Shown: positions 35,675 to 45,246, numbered from the stretch's first letter. The stretch is DNA of 64,000 nt from DALYDK01 sp964477125 (GCA_964477125.1 CAYZCZ010000001.1:44419-108418); one strand, 5' to 3'. Translations and numbers: made by a program. The notes: generated by a model not told the origin, from the letters alone.

Positions 35675-36241
35675 CTATTTCTCGTCGTGACCTTTGATGG
35701 CAGATTCAACTACATCACGAGGAAGGGAAGCTGCATTTAGCAGTGCTTCTCGTACCTTTTCGGCAGTGTCTCCGCCAATTGAGGTAGCTGCTTCTAACGT
35801 TCCACCAACCGCTGCCTTGGCAGCATCTGCTGTATTCGTACCGGTTTCGCCAGCTGCCTTAATCGCACCTTGCACAGCGCCAACTGCAGCCTGACCTACG
35901 TCACCACCTGTTTCTGAAACACCCTTTACTATACCTTGAGCACCACCAGAAATTGCTTCTATTACATCTCCACCTACCTGAGAAACACCTGCTACAACGC
36001 CACTCATTGTGTTTATTGAAACGTCAACTATAGAGCCACCTACTTGGCCGGCACCTTTTACAATTCCATCAGCTACAGAAGCTACTGTTTCAACAGTTGT
36101 ACTTCCAACTTCACCAACTCCTTGTAACACATTAACAACTTGGTGCTTAGCAGTGCCAGTAACGGCACCTAAGACATCATCCACGCCATTTATAGCAGAA
36201 ACAACCGCTCCTGAAGCTTCATCAATAATCTTTGCTAACAT
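35675..36241 (-). CDS. 22-residue amphipathic repeat protein
   Basis: 188 aa counted from the ATG at 36241 (MLAKIIDEAS), which has the strong site AAGGAG. The ORF extends upstream to 36277 without a ribosome site. From residue 37 to 168 the sequence is a chain of six 22-residue units of the pattern Gly-hydrophobic-hydrophobic-x-Gly-x-x-x-x-Gly-Gly-Asp-x-x-x-x-x-x. Lengths are constant with no gaps. Such 11/22-mer repeats form amphipathic helices in apolipoproteins, LEA and synuclein-like proteins, so lipid or membrane coating is a plausible role. No signal peptide, no TM. Confidence 0.72.
   Translation of the reverse strand: MLAKIIDEASGAVVSAINGVDDVLGAVTGTAKHQVVNVLQGVGEVGSTTVETVASVADGIVKGAGQVGGSIVDVSINTMSGVVAGVSQVGGDVIEAISGGAQGIVKGVSETGGDVGQAAVGAVQGAIKAAGETGTNTADAAKAAVGGTLEAATSIGGDTAEKVREALLNAASLPRDVVESAIKGHDEK
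35738..36133 (-). repeat. six tandem 66-nt (22-codon) repeats
   Basis: Protein positions 37-58, 59-80, 81-102, 103-124, 125-146 and 147-168 of the 188-aa protein align without gaps, each built around (E/Q)xGG. The nucleotide copies differ at many sites, so the repeat is an old protein-level duplication rather than recent DNA amplification. Confidence 0.75.
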
Positions 36242-36340
36242 TTTACATCTCCTTATATTACTTATGCTTATCAACATAATATAACATAAAATATTATCCT
36301 AATAACTACTTTTCTATTATAGGTACATTAAACAGATAAA

Positions 36341-37135
36341 TTAATGTAAATCGCGATTTCTAAACAACAATATTGCTATTAACGTAGAAACTATTAGTAT
36401 CCCAAATAATACTGCAATATGTGCTAAATTTAGGCTTCCCTTAACTAATCCGGTTGCATCGTAATAATGCAATAAAGATAGCTTTTCGTAGGGCTTAAGC
36501 CAATTTACTGCAATGCCAAAAGTACTTAAAATAAAACTACCAATTGTAATAATTAATGCAATAGCCGTTGTAGGGCCACGATTACCGCTTGCAAAACCTA
36601 TTGCTATCACCGTGCCAACAGTAACGCCTCCAAACACGCATGATAGCGTAAAAAGTTCCCAAATTAAGGAATTAGTTATCTGTTCATGAATTGATATTAA
36701 GCCAATATAAGTTGCAATAATTGTGGCTAAAGAAACAAAGCACAATATAACGAACCCAGCCAATTGTTTTTGAAGTAAAATTTTAATTCTACCAACTGGT
36801 GTTGCTGCCAAAGTTCTTAATCTACCTGACTCTTCATCAGATATTGATAGGTTCAAACCTAAAACAATTGACATAATAAGAATGAATAACGGAATCCGAA
36901 TATTAAACAACTGCTCAGCTAAATATCCATTAATATTTTTTAGATTAGCTGCATCTCCAATAAGACCTTTTAAGGCTGACGGGAAGTTTGCCGTAAGTTG
37001 ATCTACCTGAAAACTAGAGTTGAAAGAAGGGTAAAAGATGACAACTAGCAAGGACATGAATGCAAAAGCCGATGCCCAACCAAGCGTAAACCATCTTTTA
37101 TCGTACAATGTCTTTAAAAATAGATTCTGCATCAT
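36341..37135 (-). CDS. ABC-2 type transporter permease
   Basis: A 264-aa permease with six TM helices (e.g. FTLGWASAFAFMSLLVVIFYP; IPLFILIMSIVLGLNLSIS; LAGFVILCFVSLATIIATYI), a cytoplasmic loop with EESGRLRTLAATPVGR typical of ABC-2 permeases. Overlaps the ATPase gene stop by 4 nt; the two form a dimeric exporter. Substrate unknown (drug, lipid or polymer). Confidence 0.82.
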   Translation of the reverse strand: MMQNLFLKTLYDKRWFTLGWASAFAFMSLLVVIFYPSFNSSFQVDQLTANFPSALKGLIGDAANLKNINGYLAEQLFNIRIPLFILIMSIVLGLNLSISDEESGRLRTLAATPVGRIKILLQKQLAGFVILCFVSLATIIATYIGLISIHEQITNSLIWELFTLSCVFGGVTVGTVIAIGFASGNRGPTTAIALIITIGSFILSTFGIAVNWLKPYEKLSLLHYYDATGLVKGSLNLAHIAVLFGILIVSTLIAILLFRNRDLH

Positions 37136-38031
37136 ACCGATGGCTCCTTATCATTTTCTTCGTAAAGACTGTCGAATATATCGTCTAGTGTTTCATCCTG
37201 TACGTTAAAATCTGTGATGTGTTTATCTCCTAGGATTTTTAATAACTCATTATTATACCCAAAATATCTGAACTGCATAAATTTGGGCGAAGAAACAATA
37301 ACTTCACTATTCTCAGGAATCGAAATTTTTGCGTCTTTGGCCAAATGCAAACTAACAATTTTACCTTTCTTTTGTAAAACAGACTCAATATCTTTATCAA
37401 TTAGTATGCTTCCTTCTCTTAAAAAGATAACTCTCTGAGCAATTTCAGCAACTTCCATTAAGATGTGCGACGACATAAATATTGTCACACCAGCTTCTTT
37501 CTGGCTCACAATTATTTCTAAAAATATTTTTTGCATTAGTGGATCTAGGCCACTGGTTGGTTCATCTAAAATAACGATATCTGGTCGATGTTGCATAGCA
37601 CCAATAAGTGCAATTTTTTGCTTATTTCCCCTAGACAAATTACCAAGCTTGGAGCTTAAGTTAGGTTTTAATAATTTTATAAGTTCTTCTCTATAGTCAG
37701 AACTTTTATATTGATTGGCCAAAAAATTTAAATATTGAAGTCCAGTTAAGTTATCAAACAAAGCCATATCACCAGAAGCAAACCCAACTTTGCCATGATG
37801 CTTATGTGCATTAGATGGGATAACAATATTGCCAAACAATTTAACGGTCCCAGCTGTTGGTTTAATAAATCCTAGAAGCATACTAATGGTAGTTGTTTTG
37901 CCGGCACCATTAGGTCCAACGAAACCAACAATTTCACCTCTATTCACTTCAAAAGATATATTATTGACAGCATTAACATTATTAAACTTTTTTGACAAAT
38001 TGTTAACTTGAATTTTTATATTATCAGACAT
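37132..38031 (-). CDS. ABC transporter ATP-binding protein
   Basis: A 299-aa ATPase: Walker A GPNGAGKTTTISMLL, Q-loop FASGDMALFDN, signature LSRGNKQKIALI (a divergent LSGGQ), Walker B IVILDEPTSGLD and H-loop MSSHI. The C-terminal ~90 residues are an extra alpha/beta domain, as in the Ccm/NatA-type exporters. Pairs with the permease just downstream (4 nt overlap). Confidence 0.92.
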   Translation of the reverse strand: MSDNIKIQVNNLSKKFNNVNAVNNISFEVNRGEIVGFVGPNGAGKTTTISMLLGFIKPTAGTVKLFGNIVIPSNAHKHHGKVGFASGDMALFDNLTGLQYLNFLANQYKSSDYREELIKLLKPNLSSKLGNLSRGNKQKIALIGAMQHRPDIVILDEPTSGLDPLMQKIFLEIIVSQKEAGVTIFMSSHILMEVAEIAQRVIFLREGSILIDKDIESVLQKKGKIVSLHLAKDAKISIPENSEVIVSSPKFMQFRYFGYNNELLKILGDKHITDFNVQDETLDDIFDSLYEENDKEPSV

Positions 38032-38093
38032 ATCTAATTTTATTATATACCCAAATACTACTAATAACTTTGAACGAATTACGTTCGTAGATA

Positions 38094-39791
38094 TTACGGT
38101 ATTTTAATATTATATTTTTCTTTATATTCCTCTAAAGCATCGCCTAAGGTTGTAAAATGTGGTGCCCGTTGTAAGTAGCCGGATAGGGGGCTGGTATGAC
38201 TGACAGTTGTTCTAACAGTGCCTTTCATTCTGGCAACTGCTAATACAATTTTACGTTTTTTTAATTCTGCAATTACACCTGAAAGCATTTGAGCAGAAGT
38301 AGAATCTATTGAAGTTATAGTTTCAGCATCCCATAAAAACCATTTTATGGGTTCTTCAGACTCACTAATTAGTCGCAGAATTCTCTCACGGAAATAGCTA
38401 GAATTGCCAAAGAATAAAGGTGCATCAAACCTATATATTATAAGACCCTCTATGGCTACGGTTTTCGGTGGACGAGCCATGTCCCTAAAGCTTCCATCTT
38501 TTGCTAAACCAAGTACTGCATCTTTAGGAAAAGCTGTTCTTCGAATAAGATTGCCAATAGCCAGTAACACAGCTAGCATTAGGCCCTGAAATATACCTAA
38601 GGTTATTACCCCTATTACAGTTACTATTGCCAAAATTGCTTCGCTTTTCCAAGCTTTCCATATGGCTTTAAGTTCTACATAGTCAAACAATTTACTAATA
38701 GCTAAAATAATTATTACTGCTAATGCAGATACAGGTAAGTTAGATAAGAATGACCCTAAAAATAATAGTGATAAGGCAATTACGGCAGCTCCAAATATTT
38801 GGGAGACTTGCGTTTTTGGTTTACTATCAAAATTTACAGCCGATCGGGACGCGCTAGCAGATACGGGCATGCCACCAAATAAGCCACTTGCTATATTAGA
38901 TGCTCCTAAACCGAAAAACTCTTGGTTTGGTTTAACTTCTTCGTTCTTTTTAGCTGCGTAGGTTCTAGATATTGCAATAGTGTTAGCGTAGCCTATAACA
39001 GTAATCGCTAACGCTGGCACTATTAAGTTTTGCAAATCTATCGGTTGGACTGACGGTAAATGCGGAAATGGCAAGCCAGTAGGAACATAGCCTAAAACCG
39101 TGATGCCACTGGCATTAAAATTGAAAATTATTGAAACTATGGTTGCCCCTAACAAAAGTAACAACGCCACAGGCATTCTTCTAAACTTCATTCCTAGCAG
39201 TATACCTATACACATTAGAGTAAAGCTAAGAGCCATAGTGGCAGCGTTCCAAGAATAGACATTACTTAAAATATATGTAATCGAACCGAAGAAATTAGTA
39301 TTAACAGGAATTTCTAGCCCGAATAGTTTTGGCACTTGGCTGGCAATTACTACCAAAGCTAAGCCCGCCATATAACCAAGCATTATTGGTCTTGACAAAA
39401 ATTCACCGATAAAACTTAACCGCGCAAATACTGCAATAATACAAAAAATACCTATAAATATTGACAGCAAAACAATGAGAGCAGCGGTTCTAGACGCATC
39501 ACCTCCAGCAAGTGGTATTACCGTAGCACCGGCGAGTGCCGCCATTGCTGCATCTGGGCCTACTGTAACATAACGGGTACTACTAAATACTGCAAAAACC
39601 AGCATGCCAATTAGTGCAGCGTATAAACCCATTGCGATTTCAACGCCTGCTAATTGGGCATAAGCCATAGATTGAGGTATTGCAACCGCCGCAACCGTTG
39701 CACCTGCCAAGATATCTCTTCTAAGCCAACGAGTTGGATACGTTTTTAAAGTTTTGAGCAAGTTAAGCTTTATATTTATTTTTTCTTGCAT
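38094..39791 (-). CDS. SulP-family anion transporter with STAS domain
   Basis: 565 aa. The membrane part (about residues 20-420) includes AGATVAAVAIPQSMAYAQLAGV, the conserved SulP entry helix, and FGLGASNIASGLFGGMPVSASASRSAVNFD, the second signature. The C-terminal STAS domain spans about 445-560 (VAIEGLIIYRFDAPLFFGN; WDAETITSIDSTSAQ). Anion specificity (sulfate, bicarbonate, others) cannot be read from the sequence. Interestingly the window also carries a carbonic-anhydrase-like gene, but they are 23 kb apart. Confidence 0.9.
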   Translation of the reverse strand: MQEKINIKLNLLKTLKTYPTRWLRRDILAGATVAAVAIPQSMAYAQLAGVEIAMGLYAALIGMLVFAVFSSTRYVTVGPDAAMAALAGATVIPLAGGDASRTAALIVLLSIFIGIFCIIAVFARLSFIGEFLSRPIMLGYMAGLALVVIASQVPKLFGLEIPVNTNFFGSITYILSNVYSWNAATMALSFTLMCIGILLGMKFRRMPVALLLLLGATIVSIIFNFNASGITVLGYVPTGLPFPHLPSVQPIDLQNLIVPALAITVIGYANTIAISRTYAAKKNEEVKPNQEFFGLGASNIASGLFGGMPVSASASRSAVNFDSKPKTQVSQIFGAAVIALSLLFLGSFLSNLPVSALAVIIILAISKLFDYVELKAIWKAWKSEAILAIVTVIGVITLGIFQGLMLAVLLAIGNLIRRTAFPKDAVLGLAKDGSFRDMARPPKTVAIEGLIIYRFDAPLFFGNSSYFRERILRLISESEEPIKWFLWDAETITSIDSTSAQMLSGVIAELKKRKIVLAVARMKGTVRTTVSHTSPLSGYLQRAPHFTTLGDALEEYKEKYNIKIP

Positions 39792-39894
39792 TTACAGTCT
39801 ATATTGTAGCAAATAGCACAAGCATTATAAATAAAGTATCTATTTTTTATATTGCTACCGATTTATTATTTAATGACTACTAACGGGAGGAATC

Positions 39895-40224
39895 ATGGCT
39901 CAATTTATATTACTCTACAAAGGTCCTGCAACACCAATGGAAGAAATGACTCCAGATAAAAGCGAAGAAATCACTAAGGCATGGCAAGATTGGATGGATG
40001 AAATTGGAGTTAGCCTTGTTGAAATGGGGTCGCCAATGGCTAAGGGGGTAACAGTAATTGATGACGGAACTGAAGATGTTGCTACCGAACTAACTGGCTA
40101 CAGCATTATTGAAGCGGATAGTTTGGAGGATGCAAAAAAACTCCTGCATAATCATCCATTTTTATCTGACAGCAATGGAGATTACGCCATTGAAATATTC
40201 GTGCTACAGCCCGTCGTTATGTAA
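39895..40224 (+). CDS. YCII-related domain protein
   Basis: 109-aa small alpha/beta protein with YKGP, WQDWMDEIG, MGSPMAKGVTV, GYSIIEADSLEDAKKLLHNHPFL, all typical of YCII-related/DGPF-like proteins. GGGAGGA lies 5 nt before the ATG, one of the strongest ribosome sites here. The function is unknown. It ends in a convergent overlap with the gene below. Confidence 0.82.
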   Translation: MAQFILLYKGPATPMEEMTPDKSEEITKAWQDWMDEIGVSLVEMGSPMAKGVTVIDDGTEDVATELTGYSIIEADSLEDAKKLLHNHPFLSDSNGDYAIEIFVLQPVVM

Positions 40225-40506
40225 ATAACGACGATTAAACTTTTCTGTGGCAAGCTTACGGTTTGCTGATATTACTAATACGAGAGTAGTACCCACATAT
40301 GCTAAGCCAACTAAACAGCTTTCTAAAATATGCCCAGGAGTTAAATACACTAGCACGGTACCGGAAATCATGGTCAACGCAAGCATAATATAGCTTCCTT
40401 TAATCTTTGCCTGTGATGGCTTAAAAAAAGATAAGGAAGAAAGTACAAGACTGGTAATGGCTATTATAATGTGTGCTATTAAAATCATTAGCATTATTAT
40501 ACACAA
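40204..40506 (-). CDS. small membrane protein downstream of cyoE
   Basis: 100 aa with three TM helices (MILIAHIIIAITSLVLSSL; YIMLALTMISGTVLVYL; LVGLAYVGTTLVLVIS). It is 4 nt after the cyoE stop, so it may belong to the cyo operon. Three ATGs close together (40506, 40494, 40488) make the start uncertain, and a TATAAT lies across the first. Function unknown; it could be a DUF-type oxidase accessory. Confidence 0.55.
   Translation of the reverse strand: MCIIMLMILIAHIIIAITSLVLSSLSFFKPSQAKIKGSYIMLALTMISGTVLVYLTPGHILESCLVGLAYVGTTLVLVISANRKLATEKFNRRYLHNDGL
40212..40233 (+). terminator. hairpin between convergent genes
   Basis: CGTCGTTAT/ATAACGACG, a perfect 9-bp stem with loop GTAA, lies across the end of the YCII gene and overlaps the end of the convergent gene. 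T-runs are short on both sides, so it is a weaker, probably bidirectional stop. Confidence 0.55.
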
Positions 40507-40510
40507 TTAT

Positions 40511-41380
40511 TTATGGCAACCAAGCATTTAATGAAATTAACGTGCTAAAAACTAATAAAACAACTAATGAAAAACTAAACATGGTATGTGCCCATTTTAT
40601 ACCTTCTTCTGACCGAATGGCTTTTAGTCCTAAAAATAGCCAGTAAATAGTAACTCCTAACATTACAATTAGGTAGATATAACTCAGTTCAGCAACAAAG
40701 AAAAGCATAGTCATGGTCATTCCTAGGGCGATTATATATGCGTTAATTTGCTTCTTGGTTTTTTGTAATCCCTTAATAGCGGGTAATACTGGTACCCCAG
40801 CTTTTTTATAATCATTTAGCCTAAATATTGCTATGGCATAAAAATGAGGCATTTGCCAAAAAACTAATATCAAAAATAATAGTCCCGCGGTAATGTCTAT
40901 TTGATTTGTCACTGCAGTATAACCTGCAACCGGAGGCACGGCTCCGGAAACAGAGCCAACTAAAGTACCGTAAATATTTTTCCGCTTAAATATACTGTAC
41001 ATCACCAAATAAAAAAATAATCCAACCAGCCCACATGCAAGAGTTAGATAGTTCGTAAAGAAAGCAAGCAATAGAGCGCCAGCAATTCCTAAAATACTGC
41101 CATAAATAATTGCATTTCTATTACTAATAGTTCCTGTAACGAGAGCTCTTTTTTTTGTACGAGACATATATATATCAATATCTTTATCAAGATAATTATT
41201 TATAACGCATCCGCAAGCAATGATTAACGAAGTTCCACCTAAAAGAGCCAGCATTAGACTAAAATTAATAACCCCGTCACTAGCTAGTAAAAAACCTGCT
41301 AGAGCAACAATTAAATTACCCCTTATAATTCCTGGCTTTGTAAGCAAATAGTATTGTCGTAAGGTTTTTATGAAAATCAC
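40511..41380 (-). CDS. cyoE: protoheme IX farnesyltransferase (heme O synthase)
   Basis: Attaches a farnesyl group to heme B, making the heme O used in bo3-type oxidases. A UbiA-superfamily membrane protein with the motif NNYLDKDIDIYMSRTKKR (first Asp-rich site) and YTAVTNQID/ PHFYAIAIFRLNDYKKAGVPVLP near the second. 289 aa, about nine TM helices. The start is a GTG overlapping the cyoD TGA stop (GTGA). No heme biosynthesis gene is in the window, so heme may be imported. Confidence 0.92.
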   Translation of the reverse strand: MIFIKTLRQYYLLTKPGIIRGNLIVALAGFLLASDGVINFSLMLALLGGTSLIIACGCVINNYLDKDIDIYMSRTKKRALVTGTISNRNAIIYGSILGIAGALLLAFFTNYLTLACGLVGLFFYLVMYSIFKRKNIYGTLVGSVSGAVPPVAGYTAVTNQIDITAGLLFLILVFWQMPHFYAIAIFRLNDYKKAGVPVLPAIKGLQKTKKQINAYIIALGMTMTMLFFVAELSYIYLIVMLGVTIYWLFLGLKAIRSEEGIKWAHTMFSFSLVVLLVFSTLISLNAWLP

Positions 41381-41760
41381 TCTTTATGGATTAATTCATC
41401 ATCAATTAATTTTTGATCAGTTTCGTGGGCGGGGGACATATTGTAATCTAGGTTATACATAATCCACATTGATCCAATGAATATTATTGCCACAACCATT
41501 GCTCCAAACAGAAAAGCCATTAATTTCCATCTTGGTCTAGTCTCTTGGCCAATATGTAAAAAGAATATCAGCTGTACAATAAGCTGAATAAAAGCTAGCC
41601 CCAAAATTATAGGCACAACTAATTCATGCTTCAGGGTTTCGTGGCCCGAAACTACATGTAACTGCACTATACCGAACGCGATTAGTGTCATTAAAATGGA
41701 TAAACTAAATCCAGCAATATACTGCCTTATATTTGGCTGATGCATTTTCAAATTTTTCAT
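41377..41760 (-). CDS. cyoD: cytochrome bo3 oxidase subunit IV
   Basis: 127-aa small subunit with three TM helices (IAGFSLSILMTLIAFGIVQL; IILGLAFIQLIVQLIFFLHI; LMAFLFGAMVVAIIFIGSMWI), matching the CyoD layout. It helps assemble subunit I. Overlaps cyoC by 4 nt (ATGA). Confidence 0.9.
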   Translation of the reverse strand: MKNLKMHQPNIRQYIAGFSLSILMTLIAFGIVQLHVVSGHETLKHELVVPIILGLAFIQLIVQLIFFLHIGQETRPRWKLMAFLFGAMVVAIIFIGSMWIMYNLDYNMSPAHETDQKLIDDELIHKE

Positions 41761-42350
41761 GAGCTAACCGCTCCTATTAGATAAACAAAACTAAATATAA
41801 ATATCCAAACTATGTCCAAAAAATGCCAGAATAAACTAAATAATGTCAGCCTTAAAACAGTCGAGCTTGTAAGTCCTTTTTTGACTATCATTACTACTAA
41901 TACCGCCAACCAGGTAAGGCCAATAGTAATATGAAGCCCGTGAGTGCCAACTAGGGTAAAGAATGATGATAAAAATGCACTGGCTTTCCAGCTATAACCT
42001 TCTTTAACCAAATTACTAAACTCAGCAATTTCCATACCTACAAAGGCAATACCCAATAGAAAGGATACAAACAGCCACAGTAGCGTTTTAGAGGTATCTC
42101 GTTGGCGGGCGGATAAAATTGCTAACCCAGTAACAAAACTGCTAGTTAGCAACAGCATTGTTTCGATAAACACGTAAGGTAAGCTGAATAATTCACTAGC
42201 GTCAGGTCCACCATTAGTATTTTTATGCAATACAGCGTATACCGCAAATAAGCAAGCAAAAATAACCAAGTCGGTCATTAAATAAATCCAAAAGCCCAAG
42301 GTTACCTTAGAATTATTTTCCTCAATACGCTTGCTACTAATATTACTCAT
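41757..42350 (-). CDS. cyoC: cytochrome bo3 oxidase subunit III
   Basis: 197 aa, five to six TM helices. Segments TLGFWIYLMTDLVIFACLFAVY and THGLHITIGLTWLAVLVVMIV and WHFLDIVWIFIFSFVYLIG correspond to CyoC. I place the start at 42350 (MSNISSKR), with GGGGGTTA upstream; the longer reading to 42377 adds nine residues and a 35-nt overlap. It overlaps cyoB by 8 nt. Confidence 0.92.
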   Translation of the reverse strand: MSNISSKRIEENNSKVTLGFWIYLMTDLVIFACLFAVYAVLHKNTNGGPDASELFSLPYVFIETMLLLTSSFVTGLAILSARQRDTSKTLLWLFVSFLLGIAFVGMEIAEFSNLVKEGYSWKASAFLSSFFTLVGTHGLHITIGLTWLAVLVVMIVKKGLTSSTVLRLTLFSLFWHFLDIVWIFIFSFVYLIGAVSS

Positions 42351-44319
42351 AGATAACCCCCCTAGCTTTGCCTTCAAGTAGGGCGACAGTTTTTGCTGGC
42401 ATTACATATTCTGTATGATCATCGAACGAACGAACAATAATTGTTACGACAGTACTTATAAAAGCAAATATAGCTAGCCACCAAATATGCCATACCACGC
42501 AAAAACCAAACAAAGTTACCAGGCCTGCAATAATAACTGCCAACGGAGTGTTCTTTGGCATTTCAATATCATGATATTTTGGTTTTTCTAGTCCAGTAAC
42601 TTTAGCCGTTTTAGAAACCCAAAAAGCATCACGTGCATAGACATTTGGAATTAGAGCAAAATTATATATTTTAGCAGGCGATGAGGTAGCCCATTCTAAG
42701 GTTCTACCATCCCATGGATCACCACTTTTATCAATATTTTTCTTTCGCTGCAAGACACTAACCACTAATTGCAATACAGTGAAGCCTACGCCGGCTCCAA
42801 TTATTAATAATCCCACACCGGAAACAATAAACAAACCTTGCCAACCCATAGAACTATCGTAATGGTTCAACCTACGCGTTGCCCCCATAATTCCTAATGC
42901 ATAAATAGGTAGGAAAGTAACCATAAAACCAATTATCCAACACCAAGCCGAGTATCTTCCAAGCCTATCGTTTAGTTTAAAGCCAAATATCTTAGGGAAC
43001 CAGTATACTAGCCCTGCCATATAAGTAAATACTACTCCTCCTATGACCATATTATGGAAATGAGCCACTAAGAATAAGCTATTATGAACCTGAAAATCTA
43101 TAGCTGGCACAGCCATTAAAACACCAGTCACTCCGCCAATGGTAAAGGTTACAATAAAGCCCAAAAACCATACCATTGGTGTAGGGAAAGTTATTTTACC
43201 CCTGTACATTGTAAATAACCAGTTGAATACTTTAACGCCCGTGGGAATGGCAATAACCATGGTCATTATTCCAAAAAAGGCGTTAACATTTGCGCCTGCA
43301 CCCATAGTAAAGAAATGATGAAGCCAAACAACGTAGGATAAAAAGGTAATTGCGACAATTGCCCAAACCATACTGGTATATCCAAATAGTCTTTTACGAC
43401 TAAACGTGGCTACTACCTCAGACAAAATCCCAAAACCTGGGAGCATTAATATGTATACCTCTGGGTGACCCCAAGCCCAAATTAAATTTACATACATCAT
43501 TGGGTTACCACCGGCTGTAGATGTGAAGAAATTCATTCCCATAAGCCTGTCTAATGACAATAAAGCTAAACTAACTGTTAGTATGGGGAAAGCGAACAAT
43601 ATAAGAACCATGCTTCCTAGTACCGTCCAAACAAATATTGGCATTTTCATGAGTGTCATACCTGGTGCGCGCATTTTTAGAATTGTTGTGGTGAAGTTTA
43701 TCCCTGAGAGCAGGCTACCAATACCAGCAATCTGCAGGGCCCAAATCCAGTAATCTACACCAACACCAGGGCTATATTGTATGCCAGAAAGTGGCGGGTA
43801 GGCTAACCATCCAGCAGCTGAAAACTCGCCAATACCTAATGATACATTTACCAAAATCATGCCCCCGGTGAATAACCAAAAACTAACTGCATTCAAAAAT
43901 GGGAAGGCAACATCGCGTGAACCGATCATAAGTGGCAATACAACATTAATCAGCCCAAACATCAGTCCCATAGCTACAAAAAATATCATTATTGTACCGT
44001 GTGCCGTAAATATTTGCTGGAAATGATCGGCATCTAAAAAGCCTTGGCTAGAGCCAGAAGCAATAGCTTGCTGAGCTTTTAGCATCACAGCGTCGGCAAA
44101 TCCACGCAGTAGCATCACAAAAGCAACCACAATATACATAATTCCAATTTTTTTGTGGTCTGTTGTTGTTATATAGTTCTTCCACAACCAACCCCACTTT
44201 TTAAAATAGGTAAGGCCGGCAATAATCGCTATAAGGCTTAATATCATGCCAGCAACAGCACCCATTATTACAATGTCATGCTGGAATGCGTCAATGCCTA
44301 GTTTACCTGTAATACTCAT
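42343..44319 (-). CDS. cyoB: cytochrome bo3 oxidase subunit I
   Basis: 658-aa catalytic heme-copper subunit, 14-15 TM helices. Heme-ligand His in FTAHGTIMIFF; Cu-B and Tyr region WGHPEVYILMLPGFG; HHFFTMG; and HFHNMVIGG all present, so the binuclear center is complete. It is a quinol-type (no CuA) oxidase by virtue of its partner CyoA. It starts one nt after cyoA's stop. Confidence 0.97.
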   Translation of the reverse strand: MSITGKLGIDAFQHDIVIMGAVAGMILSLIAIIAGLTYFKKWGWLWKNYITTTDHKKIGIMYIVVAFVMLLRGFADAVMLKAQQAIASGSSQGFLDADHFQQIFTAHGTIMIFFVAMGLMFGLINVVLPLMIGSRDVAFPFLNAVSFWLFTGGMILVNVSLGIGEFSAAGWLAYPPLSGIQYSPGVGVDYWIWALQIAGIGSLLSGINFTTTILKMRAPGMTLMKMPIFVWTVLGSMVLILFAFPILTVSLALLSLDRLMGMNFFTSTAGGNPMMYVNLIWAWGHPEVYILMLPGFGILSEVVATFSRKRLFGYTSMVWAIVAITFLSYVVWLHHFFTMGAGANVNAFFGIMTMVIAIPTGVKVFNWLFTMYRGKITFPTPMVWFLGFIVTFTIGGVTGVLMAVPAIDFQVHNSLFLVAHFHNMVIGGVVFTYMAGLVYWFPKIFGFKLNDRLGRYSAWCWIIGFMVTFLPIYALGIMGATRRLNHYDSSMGWQGLFIVSGVGLLIIGAGVGFTVLQLVVSVLQRKKNIDKSGDPWDGRTLEWATSSPAKIYNFALIPNVYARDAFWVSKTAKVTGLEKPKYHDIEMPKNTPLAVIIAGLVTLFGFCVVWHIWWLAIFAFISTVVTIIVRSFDDHTEYVMPAKTVALLEGKARGVIYE

Positions 44320-45246
44320 TTATTCAGTTCCATGGCTATTCATTTCTTTCGTTTCTGTATGATTACCCACATTGCTAGAGCCCTTAAAAGTTGGCTCCAT
44401 ATACTTCATAATTATTTCATTATACAGATTATTATCTTTTAGCGAATAAATTACTACAGAGTTATTTGTAGAAGGCTCAGCAAGTTTTTGATATTCTGCC
44501 CAGCTCAAATATGAAGAAGATTCCTGAGATTTTGCAACCCAGTTTTCGAATTCAGTTTTAGTCGTTGCGTTAGTTTTAAAATCCATACCGGCAAAACCTT
44601 GGCCACTTAAATTAGCTGATGAACCGTCATACACACCAGGCTTATCAGCAATGAGATGCAACTTTGTTTGCATGCCTGCCATTGCATAAATTTGACCACC
44701 AAGCTGTGGTATCCAAAACGAGTTCATTGGTGCATCGGCTGTAATTTCAAAATTTATAGGAGTATTTATTGGTATATTCAATTCATTTACACTGGCAATG
44801 TTTTGCTCTGGATAAATAAATAACCATTTCCAGTCCATTGCAACAACCTGAACTGTCAAAGGCTTAACAGAAGACTCAAGTTTTTTATATGGGTCCAAAG
44901 AATGACTTGTCTTCCAGGTTACAATACTTAAAATTAGAATAATTACTATTGGTATTGTCCACCATACAAATTCAAGTTTTTTGTTTGAGTCCCATTCGGG
45001 CATATATTTTGCCTTTGAATTATTTGCTCTATATTTCCAAGCGAAAACAAAAGTCATAATAAACACTGGAACTACTATTAACAATGACAAAGCTAGCGTA
45101 AACATAATTAAATTTTTTTGTTTTTGGGCAATTTCACCAGCAGGATTTAGAACAGCAAAATTTAATCCATTTAGTAGGAAGTAAGAACCAATTAATGACA
45201 AAATGCCAATGATTAATACTAAAAATATTACTGCTTTATTTTTCAT
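44320..45246 (-). CDS. cyoA: cytochrome bo3 oxidase subunit II
   Basis: 308 aa. Two N-terminal TM helices (about residues 5-25 and 45-70) and a C-terminal cupredoxin-like domain (WKWLFIYPEQNIASVNE; SFWIPQLGGQIYAMAGMQ; GVYDGSSANLSGQGFAGM). The CuA ligands are absent, as expected of a quinol oxidase. Unlike E. coli CyoA, there is no lipobox Cys after the first helix (GLNFAVLNPAG follows), so it is not a lipoprotein. First gene of the cyo operon; no clear ribosome site. Confidence 0.92.
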   Translation of the reverse strand: MKNKAVIFLVLIIGILSLIGSYFLLNGLNFAVLNPAGEIAQKQKNLIMFTLALSLLIVVPVFIMTFVFAWKYRANNSKAKYMPEWDSNKKLEFVWWTIPIVIILILSIVTWKTSHSLDPYKKLESSVKPLTVQVVAMDWKWLFIYPEQNIASVNELNIPINTPINFEITADAPMNSFWIPQLGGQIYAMAGMQTKLHLIADKPGVYDGSSANLSGQGFAGMDFKTNATTKTEFENWVAKSQESSSYLSWAEYQKLAEPSTNNSVVIYSLKDNNLYNEIIMKYMEPTFKGSSNVGNHTETKEMNSHGTE

